Shown here: positions 56,215-64,000 of the stretch, in pieces | How positions within the stretch are numbered: the stretch's first letter is position 1 | Layout of the letters: each line of letters opens with the position of its first letter | Assembly (NCBI GenBank): GCA_020740775.1 | Contig: JAHEWK010000012.1 | Location: 2,232,001-2,296,000 of the forward strand | Reading direction: 5' to 3' | DNA length: 64,000 nt | Source of the DNA: Ilyonectria destructans | Taxonomy: Eukaryota > Ascomycota > Sordariomycetes > Hypocreales > Nectriaceae | Notes under the pieces: generated by a model | What the model saw: the letters and a program-made list of their open reading frames with translations, nothing else | What the model was told of the DNA's origin: nothing | Database searches by the model: none | Position numbers and translations under genes: made by a program

Positions 56215-56228
56215 CGGACCGCTGTCCG
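56215..56228. promoter_or_regulatory. CGG-N8-CCG candidate Zn2Cys6 site
   Basis: CGGACCGCTGTCCG; the five outer bases on each side are complementary (CGGAC/GTCCG), making it the most symmetric of the four copies. It lies midway between the two divergent genes. Confidence 0.45.
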
Positions 56229-56471
56229 GCAGACGGAGTTCAGCTATAGCGTGTGGATTGTTAAGCAACCCACCTGCCCAAGGAGGATGGTGGGAAATGT
56301 GGCATCAGTCATGTTCCTTGAGACGCAACGGAGAGGGTAACTCCGCTCGATCCGGTGTGTACGACATGGCATCTGATGGTGAGAGCGGAGTAGAAGCCAG
56401 GAAATCGAAGACAGTATACGCGGACCGGACGTTGTAGCCCGCGGTGGCACGACGTTATCGAAGTTTAGACG

Positions 56472-56483
56472 AAGCGATCGCTT
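56472..56483. repeat. 12-bp perfect palindrome
   Basis: AAGCGATCGCTT, in the divergent promoter, 31 bp left of a longer inverted repeat. Possible protein-binding site. Confidence 0.7.
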
Positions 56484-56513
56484 ATGCGGAGCTGTGGAGA
56501 AGCCAGGCTAGTC

Positions 56514-56535
56514 GCCGCTAGAACCTTCTAGCGGC
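56514..56535. repeat. inverted repeat, 10-bp arms, 2-bp loop
   Basis: GCCGCTAGAA, then CC, then the exact reverse complement TTCTAGCGGC. A related CTTCTAGCG occurs near 56629-56640. Possible regulatory site in the divergent promoter. Confidence 0.8.
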
Positions 56536-57158
56536 CTTTGAGAACTACGCGAGCATGCTCGTCTCGAGCCACGTCTGTCCTCTCGGGCGTCTGGCAACCG
56601 GGGTTTGTGCTTCGGGATCAGCGAGAAGCCTTCTAGCGTCCTTCTCTGCAGTAACGCTCGAGGCCAAGAGCCAGTACCAAGCTTTTGCGCAATCGCCTGG
56701 TCCTCCACCCGACTATGTAGGCCTAGCTCATGTTAGTGCGGCGTTGGCGGGGAGCTGCAATGCTACATCGCACCATCTCTGAATAACTGTTGGAGACGCT
56801 TGAGATGGGGTAATTCCTAACACGGACTATGTTTGGGTTACATCGCGTCCCCACATTCGCGGAGTAATCGGATGTATCCCGATCTTCCTGGCTTGCCCTA
56901 ACTCCCTAACTGCTAAAGGCAGGTCTTGTTCTCCCCCACACGCTCTCCGCACTCGCCTTCCCCTGCGAGGCAAGCCGTGAGAATTGCGGAGGCGACGTCC
57001 TCGGACCGACATTTACGACAAGGGCAATGCCATGATTTCCATCAGCCCATGTGAACATCTGTTGCAAAGCCTCGAGCCCTTCCAAGGCCAGAGTTGGGTT
57101 GATTGCAGAATACAGGTGGATGTGGATGTGGACGCCTCGTTACCCTCATTAGAGAATG

Positions 57159-57170
57159 TATATATATTAA
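57159..57170 (+). promoter_or_regulatory. TATA box of the secreted GH32 gene
   Basis: TATATATATTAA about 125-135 bp before the ATG at 57296. Confidence 0.5.
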
Positions 57171-57295
57171 CCCGATGCTGCTGCTCTGGTGAATGAATTA
57201 AGGACATCCGTCTCCGTTTCTCCTCGAGAACTCAAGACTTGGTTACTGCCTCATCACCTACTCCTTCTTTGAATCTGGCGCAGCCCATAAGCAAG

Positions 57296-59356
57296 ATGCA
57301 TCTTATTCCTCGTCCCCAGTCGTCCCAGACGCTCGCGCTGCTGACGCTGTCTGTGTCAACCGTGTTTGCGGCTTCGGTCCCCAAACTTCCAAACTGCCAC
57401 GCTCACCAGTACCCGGGCCCTCGCAACCCCAGCTTCGAGACTGGCACGCTCGAGGGTTGGCAGGTCATCAGCGGGGATGCATTTGGAAGCAACTCAGTCA
57501 GCTCTGCCACGTCGTATTGGGATGGTCCTTTCCACCAGGTCGGCAAGAATTTTGTCTTCGGCTTGTCACAAGCTGGCGAAGCGGCCGTCGGCCAACTCCA
57601 GTCAAGCTCATTCCGAGCCAGTTCTGTCATGAGCTTCCTCATTGGCGGCGGCTATGACCCTGCCAACCTCTACGTTGGTCTCATGCGGGAGAAGGACAAC
57701 AAACTCCTTCTAAAGCAAACAGCCACCAACGATGAGGCCCTGATTCGCATTATCTGGGACACCAGCAAGTGGGCAGGGCAGATGGTGCACTTGGTTGTGC
57801 ATGACAGCAGCACTTCGAACTCGTGGGGCCACATCAACATTGACGACGTCCGCGTCGGCTGTGACGCGCTGGGCGATGGCAAAGGCCTCACCTTCAATGT
57901 ACTCGGCGAGGCAAATCAACCGCCTGCAAGCAGCTCAGCGGCCTGCTCCCTCTTTGCCGCAGACCCCATGCGCCCCCAGTTCCATTATACTCAGTATCAG
58001 GGCTGGATCAACGATCCGGCGGGCCTCAGCCAATGGCGAGGGCACCATCACCTCTTCAGCCAGTTCAACCCGGACGCGCCGCTGTGGGGCCCCATGTATT
58101 GGTCTCATGCGGAGAGCGTCGATGCGGTGCATTGGCGCGAGTTGCCTGTTGCCTTATCCCCGAATAATGCAAGCGACCCCAAGGACACTTCTGGGCGCTT
58201 CACTGGCAGCGCCGTCGTCGACAAACTTCATGGCAACAAACTGCGCCTCATCTTCACTGACTACACGGACACGGCTTTTCACCCTGGCACAGTCCAGGAG
58301 GTCGTATCCACTGCGACCAGCGCAGATGGCATCCACTTCAATCTCGATTCGAAGAACCCTGTTATTGCGGGCCCTCCCGCGGGAGCGCCCACCTTCTTCC
58401 GCGATCCTAAAGTCTTTTATGACCCTACAGACAACTCGTGGAAGATGGTAGTCGGCTCGAGCAACGACGTCAGCGGCAGCGTGCAGTTGTATCGCTCCGC
58501 CGACCTCGTCTCCTGGTCCCACGTTGGCATCCTCTACACCGGCGATGGCAGCACGGGCAACGTGTGGGAATGTCCCAACTTCTTCCCCCTCGGTGACAAG
58601 TGGGTCCTGTTCTATGGCGGAAACGCGTTAGGGTGGTACGAGACGGGCTCATACAACGGTTCAGTCTTCACCAGCGAGAAGCGTGGCCTCATCGATGCCG
58701 GCCCTGACAGCTACGCGATGCAGTGGTATAAGGACGCCTCGGGCCGCGACCTAGCCATCACATGGATGGGCAACTGGCCCACGCCAAAGTGGCCGAGCCG
58801 CGTCAACGGCTGGGCTGGATCGCAGTCCGTAACCCGGGAGCTTTTCATTCGCAACGACGGGGGCCTAGGCAGCCGTCCTATCGCTGCCCTTGACAAGCTT
58901 GCAAGCGGTCCAGCGAAAAAGCTTGGGCGGCGGAGGGCCGACGAGACCGCTCTCGTTGTCGGGAGCACAAAGACGGCGAGGTTGCAAGTCGCCGTGGACC
59001 TCGGCGCGACAACGGCCTCGTCATTCACCATCTCGCTATTCAAATCCAAGGCAGAGTCAGTGCTGCTGACTTACACCACGGCAAACCGAACTCTGACGCT
59101 TGACACGGAGAATGCCGGGTACGGCCAGGCGGGAACGTGGCAAGCTGTCATTGCTGGCTCGGCCAGGAACAAGCTGACGCTGGATATATTTATCGACCGT
59201 TCTAGCCTGGAGGTCTTTGCTGGCGATGGGACGGTTATGACGGCTACCATTTGGCCGAGATATCAAGAGTCGAAGGACATCGCCATTGTTGGACACGGGG
59301 GGACTGCAGCGTTTGAATCCATCAACCTAACGCCTCTTGGTTCGAGCTGGTGCTAG
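57296..59356 (+). CDS. secreted GH32 fructanase/invertase with extra N-terminal domain
   Basis: Single exon, 686 aa from ATG 57296 (the upstream TTG is not used). Residues 1-27 form a signal peptide ending near VFAAS. Residues about 35-195 (PRNPSFETGTLEGWQVISGD, LIGGGYDPANLYVGLMR, GHINIDDVRVGC) form a beta-sandwich/CBM-like module seen in many bacterial levanases and fructanases. The GH32 core has YQGWINDPAG with nucleophile Asp240, FFRDPK with Asp370, and VWECPNFF with acid/base Glu425. KLTLDIFIDRSSLEVFAGDG ends the C-terminal beta-sandwich. WINDPAG differs from the common WMNDPNG. It would act outside the cell on inulin, levan or sucrose, feeding the divergent hexose transporter. Exo or endo mode cannot be read. 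Confidence 0.93.
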   Translation: MHLIPRPQSSQTLALLTLSVSTVFAASVPKLPNCHAHQYPGPRNPSFETGTLEGWQVISGDAFGSNSVSSATSYWDGPFHQVGKNFVFGLSQAGEAAVGQLQSSSFRASSVMSFLIGGGYDPANLYVGLMREKDNKLLLKQTATNDEALIRIIWDTSKWAGQMVHLVVHDSSTSNSWGHINIDDVRVGCDALGDGKGLTFNVLGEANQPPASSSAACSLFAADPMRPQFHYTQYQGWINDPAGLSQWRGHHHLFSQFNPDAPLWGPMYWSHAESVDAVHWRELPVALSPNNASDPKDTSGRFTGSAVVDKLHGNKLRLIFTDYTDTAFHPGTVQEVVSTATSADGIHFNLDSKNPVIAGPPAGAPTFFRDPKVFYDPTDNSWKMVVGSSNDVSGSVQLYRSADLVSWSHVGILYTGDGSTGNVWECPNFFPLGDKWVLFYGGNALGWYETGSYNGSVFTSEKRGLIDAGPDSYAMQWYKDASGRDLAITWMGNWPTPKWPSRVNGWAGSQSVTRELFIRNDGGLGSRPIAALDKLASGPAKKLGRRRADETALVVGSTKTARLQVAVDLGATTASSFTISLFKSKAESVLLTYTTANRTLTLDTENAGYGQAGTWQAVIAGSARNKLTLDIFIDRSSLEVFAGDGTVMTATIWPRYQESKDIAIVGHGGTAAFESINLTPLGSSWC

Positions 59357-60073
59357 TGGTGGACGCGTCCGTAGGGAAGAGGGTGGCATGGCGGGAACGA
59401 TGCGACGGACGGAAGACCTTCTTTTTCTCTGGTGGCATATTTCCTGGTTGTCTGCTGTATCGGTACTGTAAACTGTACATGTTCCGTACGCCACGTGCGC
59501 CAGGAGTTGTGGCCAATGTGACTGCGTACCCAATCTTGGGGTTGCATTGTCTCCCATCTAGACCCAGACGCAGTACTTTTTTTACAATGAGAGGTGTTTT
59601 TAGGACCATAGAGTGGCAAACTTGGAATCCCGCACATGTTCTCTACCAGTATGAATTGCGTTAAATGTGGGGAGTAGAGGAAGAGGCGCGAAACTAGTGC
59701 CCCGTACACACCCTTAGGCACGACCAGCCAACCGCATGATATGATGATGATGATGATAGCACTCTATGCGCACTAATATCGATCTAGTTTGGCGGGTGCG
59801 GTGACGTGCCAGAGCCCTAGCAGATTTGGAGCACAACCCTTGTGCCAGGTGATGGGCTGCAGGAGAAGCCACTACTGTAGCTAGTACCAGTAGGCTCACC
59901 GTCTAGACGGAACAAGGAGCGGAACAGGGAGTCGAATGCGGGGTAGTTGGTTAGTTGGTGCATTCGGTCTGGGGACTCGAATGATAAATCGCCCCCGTTA
60001 TCCACCCTCCATGGCCGCTTTTTCTCGCATTCTAAGTTCCAACACCCTCCCACCTCCCTCCAAAGGCGGCGCT
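59357..60073. other. intergenic with short ATG microsatellite
   Basis: 3' flank of GH32 and promoter of the membrane-protein gene. No gene seen. Possible upstream in-frame ATGs for the membrane protein lie at 59936, 59981 and 60011. Confidence 0.45.
59741..59758. repeat. (ATG)n microsatellite
   Basis: Five to six tandem ATG units in intergenic DNA. Confidence 0.8.
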
Positions 60074-61219
60074 ATGGCAAACACGCCATCACCCCATGAG
60101 CTCAAGCCGTCGAGCCCAGCGCAACTGACGCTGGAGGCATGGTCGCAGGGCTTCATGATTGGGGCCTTGGTCATCATGGCCGGCATTACCCTCGCGAACA
60201 TGCGCAGTGGAGTACTGCTCCATAAACTCATTCTGATCGAGGTCAGTGCAATGGTGTATTCGGATAGCATGCGAACCCGGTTGCTTACCATGGCCAAAAG
60301 CTCATCTTGGCTGTACCGAACGGTTTCTTCACCTTCTTTGATCCTCCCGTCTGGGGCTGGTATCTTTCCTCAACTGCTGTCCTCCTCATTACATCCTGGA
60401 CCATGCACAACGTCATCGCATGGATAAAGAACAAGCCGTTCCTCCAGCCAAGGGGCAACTTGATATACATCAGCACCATAATACTCGCCCAACCATACTG
60501 GGTACTAGAGATCTACGCGAACTTTGCTTATTACAATGACATCAACAACCGTCTTTTTATTTCTACCCGCCCGTTTGAGGCCTTGTGCCGGTAAGGTTCC
60601 CTTGCCCACACACTTTGGTTTCCTCTCTCACTCACACCTTCCCTTTAGCGACCCATGGTGGATATTCACAACTGCCAACCTTTTCTGGAACATCAAATAC
60701 CGCTACGAATTCAGTTTTATCGAGATTGTCCGAGTATCCCCACGTTTCGGCATTTTACTTCTCAGCATGTGTCTTAGCCTCGTCTTCATCACCGTCGACC
60801 TTTTATCTGTGACTCCGGTTCTGGCAATCGGCGGTATCAACCCGTTCTGGAAGTTCGCCCTTGTGTTCAAGTGCCTCACCGACACCATCATTCTTGACGA
60901 CTTCAAAACGGCCTTGGACAAGCTGAGCCGGCACAAAATGAGTCAGATATATCAACTCCCCTTCAGCATCCGGAGCAACGAACTGCGGCCTCAGGGGACC
61001 CAGATGCATAGAAGAGCGGAAGACGCTGTATCTTGGAATGAGAGTGCTGTTATGGTGTCGATCGAGCAGATTGAGAGGATTCCTAGTGATCCGGGCTTGA
61101 GCGTATCGACTGCGGATGGGGTTTCCTATCCCCCGCCCATTGCGTCAACTCATGAGATAATGGGCGCAGTGAAAAAAGGGAATGTTGGGAAGAAAGCATC
61201 AAGCGGCCCGATGTCATGA
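60074..61219 (+). CDS. fungal multi-pass membrane protein, function unknown
   Basis: Exons 60074..60241, 60301..60590 and 60649..61219. The introns (GTCAGT...AAAAG and GTAAGG...TTTAG) keep phase; the product is 342 aa. The start is uncertain; ATGs at 60011, 59981 and 59936 are in the same frame, but the conserved part begins at SPAQLTLEAWSQGF. About seven hydrophobic spans are visible, with HNVIAWIKNKPFL, AQPYWVLEIYANFAY, RPFEALCRDPWWIFTTANLFW and NPFWKFALVFKCLTDTIILDDFKTALD. This pattern recurs in a family of uncharacterised ascomycete integral membrane proteins. The hydrophilic C-terminus of about 100 residues is cytosolic or lumenal. Nothing links it to the sugar cluster except position. 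Confidence 0.82.
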
Positions 61220-61930
61220 TTTATAATCTATCGTTCATTGTTGAAATCACTATTCTGACTACTGTTTCAAATTCTGTACAGTCACGCGCTTGCACGAGTA
61301 TGACGAGGGACTTGGTCTATTGATCGTAAACCTAATTACAGTCTTTTGCCTCTTCTAACCACCAAGCATATATATTGCAGGATTTCCAACTCTTCCAAAC
61401 CTCCTCCGTAATATCCCTCTATTGGTTCCCTTAGGTTCTTATAGTCAGTATATATTTAGGTCAATCTTAATAAGGCTGCAGCTTACTTATTTCTATAGTT
61501 AACTTTTTAGCTATAAGTTAACTAATACTATATTATTTATTAGCTATATAGACTATATAGTACTATATAAGCTATTAATAAATACCCTTTTTACTAAAGA
61601 AAGTATATATCTTTAATATTTTTAAATTAAAGTCTTAAGATAGTCTAACTCTATAGTAACCTAAAGTTATAAAGCTATATCTTAACCTACTAGCTTTTAA
61701 ATTATATAATAGCTAAAGACTATTAGCTATATTAGATAAAATCTATTAGATTAATTAATTTAAATTTCTATAATATCTTTAAATTTTAACTTTTTAGCTA
61801 TAATTTATAGCCTTAAAATAAAAGTTAAATTACTTAAAATTAAATAATAAAGATTAAAAAAGAAGCTATAAGTATATTAATAATTAGAAAAGACTATATT
61901 AGTCTATAGTATAAAGCAGGAAGATATCTT

Positions 61931-61978
61931 TAGTTAGTTAAGTAATTAGTTAAGTAGTTAGTTAAGTAGTTAATTAAG
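61931..61978. repeat. short AT-rich tandem repeat
   Basis: About four imperfect copies of a TAGTTAGTTAAG-like unit, period 8-13. Confidence 0.7.
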
Positions 61979-62064
61979 ATATATATAAGAATAAAAAAAT
62001 AATTAGAATATAAGAGGGCTTATAGAGCTTTTATATCTATTATAATTTTACCTTTTTTAAGATC

Positions 62065-62117
62065 TAGCTTTTTTAGTAAATTTAGCTTTTTTAGTAGATT
62101 TAGCTTTTTTAAGATAT
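62065..62117. repeat. 18-bp tandem repeat, three copies
   Basis: Unit TAGCTTTTTTAGTAAATT at 62065 and 62083 (one mismatch), with a third partial copy from 62101. Confidence 0.8.
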
Positions 62118-63636
62118 AGCTATTTCTATAGCTTATTAAGGTATTAGAAAAGATAATCAGTTAGACTAGAAACCTTAATCTATTTAAGTAACTATTAATC
62201 TTTAAATAGACTGGATATATAGTCTGTATTATTAATACTATTGTTGGTATTTTCTTTTTACTGTTAAGCTTCTAGTCCCCCTCTGGGTATGTGTGTACTA
62301 GGGCACCCTGACCTCTTGATAATCTATCGTTAAGCCAGACTAGCGCCCAACCGGATTTCGAAAACCCTCCGCGGAGGATTTAAGAGACCTGTCATCGGCC
62401 ACCTGGTACTAGAGAAGCTGAACCCAGTCGCGCGATCTTGAAGGTTGATCGGGGTGATAGGAGACGGGATGTTTCAATTAAACGGACCACAGTCAGCACC
62501 ACAGGGCAATCTTATCAGTTAATCCTCCGCTGCACGCCCTGCGGAGCCTTTGATGCTGAGGGATTGAGCCAGCTCCCTCTTTCCGCTACGGGAGGTTTTA
62601 TTCTGCCTTCGCAATCGCAAAAGGAAGTGTGACCAAGACGAGACCAACGCGGATGGGCTCTACTTTGTACCTCAGTGATCTAGTTGAAGTCCGCTCTTGA
62701 GCTTGAAAGCAGGCCCGTATGGCCAGAAATAATGACAGATACTTCGGGGATTAGCCTTGATTCAGAGGTGAACGGTTCATGTGCACCTGCGCGAGCGGCG
62801 TGCTTTGCATGCTCGATGACCGGAACGTGGCCCTGTGCTTTTCTCGGGCTATTGGACTCGTTCTTTTTCTCAGGCAATCCGACCGCGGATTGGCCCACCC
62901 GCGCCTTGAGTTGAGGGTTCAGGATTACCACCTCGAGGGTGCACCGCCTGCGCGGCCACCATCGTCCCATACGCTCCCATTGTTCATCAACTCCCCCTCG
63001 TCCCAGACTGGACTGTTTCTATTGGCATGGAAGCTGTCAGGTTTACATCGCCGCATATTCGTTACTCCAAACAGGACCGTTTGAATTCACTTGATACAGT
63101 CAGGTTTGAATCGCTTTGCGCGTCGTCAAGCAGGCAGGTCGACCATGGAAGACTACGCAGAGCTGAACGAAGAGTCGGCACGGGACCGGTCCGTAAATAT
63201 CCGCGTATAAGCAGATTCTTGATCCTTGTGACTGGGGCTAGACGGATCCGGTCCGGAGGCCGAGCACGGTAGCGGTTAGTGACCGCCTTATTAATTTCTT
63301 GCCAGCTTCCTTAACAAGGGTCTAAAATGGTTGGCCCCGTAGTTGGCGAGAATCATCCTTCACTCGGCACTGATCTTGCCCCCTCAGTGTTTATTGTTCC
63401 TGCCTCAATCCTTGGGCTTTATCTCTGGTGTGGGAGCCGGTTTTTTTCCCTCTTCAATCTCATACGCCTATTGTCGGACCGGTATCAGCATTACCCGGGT
63501 GCATCAATTTGACATACCCTCCAAGCGACTGAAAAGAGTGCCATTCCTTTACACGTCGTGGCTAAAACAACCTACCACTAAGGGACATCCTCCAAACGAA
63601 GCTACATTTGACTATCTCGACTCAGAGTACGACACG

Positions 63637-64000
63637 ATGGAGCTGCCTACATATACCAATATACTTGTGCAGCTCATGCAAAGCAATCACATCGCCTTGG
63701 TGAAGCTTAATAGGCCACAATCGGGGAACTCGTTGCAACCACAACTCCTATCCGAGTTGGTTTCTGCCTTGAAATGGGTCAACAATCACCCAGAAGTTCG
63801 CATCATCATTCTCTCGGGCGAAGGACGGTTCTTTTGCACGGGCATGGATTTAGTGCATAGCGATGGCATGTCCTTTGCGAAGAGCTCCGACTTCCACGAG
63901 CTGAATAGGACCCTCATCTTGTCGGAAAAGGTTCTGATCGCCGCAGTCAATGGTCCTGCTGTTGGATATGGCGTCAGCACTCTTGCATTACACGATTTGG
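63637..64000 (+). CDS. enoyl-CoA hydratase/isomerase family protein (partial)
   Basis: Starts at ATG 63637 and runs open to the window end (121 codons seen, truncated by the window). Crotonase-fold blocks: IALVKLNRPQSGNSLQPQLL, IIILSGEGRFFCTGMDL (the oxyanion-hole GxFxxGxD-like segment) and VLIAAVNGPAVGYGVSTLAL. The family handles acyl-CoA thioesters, for example in fatty-acid beta-oxidation; the FCTGMD form also fits delta3-delta2 enoyl-CoA isomerases. The C-terminus, where a peroxisomal signal would be, is outside the window. Confidence 0.88.
   Translation, partial: MELPTYTNILVQLMQSNHIALVKLNRPQSGNSLQPQLLSELVSALKWVNNHPEVRIIILSGEGRFFCTGMDLVHSDGMSFAKSSDFHELNRTLILSEKVLIAAVNGPAVGYGVSTLALHDL

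Larger units (their letters stand above)
55368..57295. promoter_or_regulatory. divergent promoter, hexose transporter and secreted GH32
   Basis: 1.9 kb between divergent starts with no gene inside that I can support. Contains CGG-N8-CCG at 55610-55623 and 56215-56228, two further palindromes (56472-56483 and 56514-56535), and a TATA box at 57159-57170. Confidence 0.5.
61220..63636. other. AT-rich repeat island and gene-free DNA
   Basis: 61440-62260 is extremely AT-rich and full of TTAGCTATA/TATAGTTAA-like words, with two short tandem repeats. It looks like RIP-degraded repeat DNA. 62270-63636 has normal composition; I see no supported gene there, and its right end is the promoter of the crotonase gene. 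Confidence 0.55.

Noticed and set aside
1..64000. tRNA, rRNA, riboswitch or CRISPR elements
   Set aside because: I looked for tRNA T-loop sequences and for spaced repeats and found none; a tRNAscan-SE or Infernal run would settle it.

Overview
The window is nuclear DNA of a filamentous ascomycete (Pezizomycotina, most likely a Sordariomycete). The genes carry short GT-AG introns of 50-110 bp with CTAAC/CTGAC-like branch sites. Typical filamentous-fungal families are present: a HET-domain protein, a DUF6604 protein, two Zn2Cys6 regulators, a bZIP with DUF3425, a hybrid histidine kinase and a Tri14-like protein. Genes are separated by AT-rich, RIP-like islands and decayed gene relics. Species cannot be fixed from the sequence alone. 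I resolved 20 apparently complete protein genes, one gene cut by the window end, and seven relics.

Layout. 0.3-9 kb: an AAA ATPase, a HET protein and a DUF6604 protein. 9.4-14.4 kb: a broken cutinase, an intact secreted pepsin-type protease, and relics of a C6 regulator and an ankyrin/NACHT-type protein. 14.6-20 kb: an SDR divergent from a bZIP-DUF3425 factor, then a Zn2Cys6 factor divergent from a small NTF2-like protein. 20.5-26.3 kb: gene-poor and decayed, with flavoprotein and P450 fragments and one hypothetical gene. 26.4-30.4 kb: a seven-exon hybrid histidine kinase. 31-34 kb: SDR and enoyl-reductase relics beside an intact zinc alcohol dehydrogenase. 34.5-42.8 kb: secreted Tri14-like protein, tannase/feruloyl esterase, and a GC-rich intronless GH78 rhamnosidase. 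59.9-64 kb: a multi-pass membrane protein, an AT-rich repeat island and a truncated crotonase gene.

The most interesting region is 43.5-59.4 kb, which looks like a fructan/sucrose utilisation cluster. It holds a sugar transporter divergent from an intracellular GH32, a Zn2Cys6 regulator divergent from a DUF2961/GH172 enzyme (a family known for alpha-fructofuranosidase and difructose dianhydride chemistry), and a second sugar transporter divergent from a secreted GH32 with an extra N-terminal beta-sandwich domain. All three divergent promoters contain a CGG-N8-CCG palindrome (four copies in about 3.2 kb), a plausible binding site for the cluster's own Zn2Cys6 protein. The proposed flow is extracellular cleavage by the secreted GH32, uptake by two transporters, then intracellular cleavage of beta-linked (GH32) and alpha-linked or cyclic (GH172) fructosides. 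This is inferred from families and layout, not demonstrated.

Several relics carry Trp-to-stop changes (TGG to TAG or TGA) and lie near AT-rich islands, which fits past repeat-induced point mutation or simple decay.
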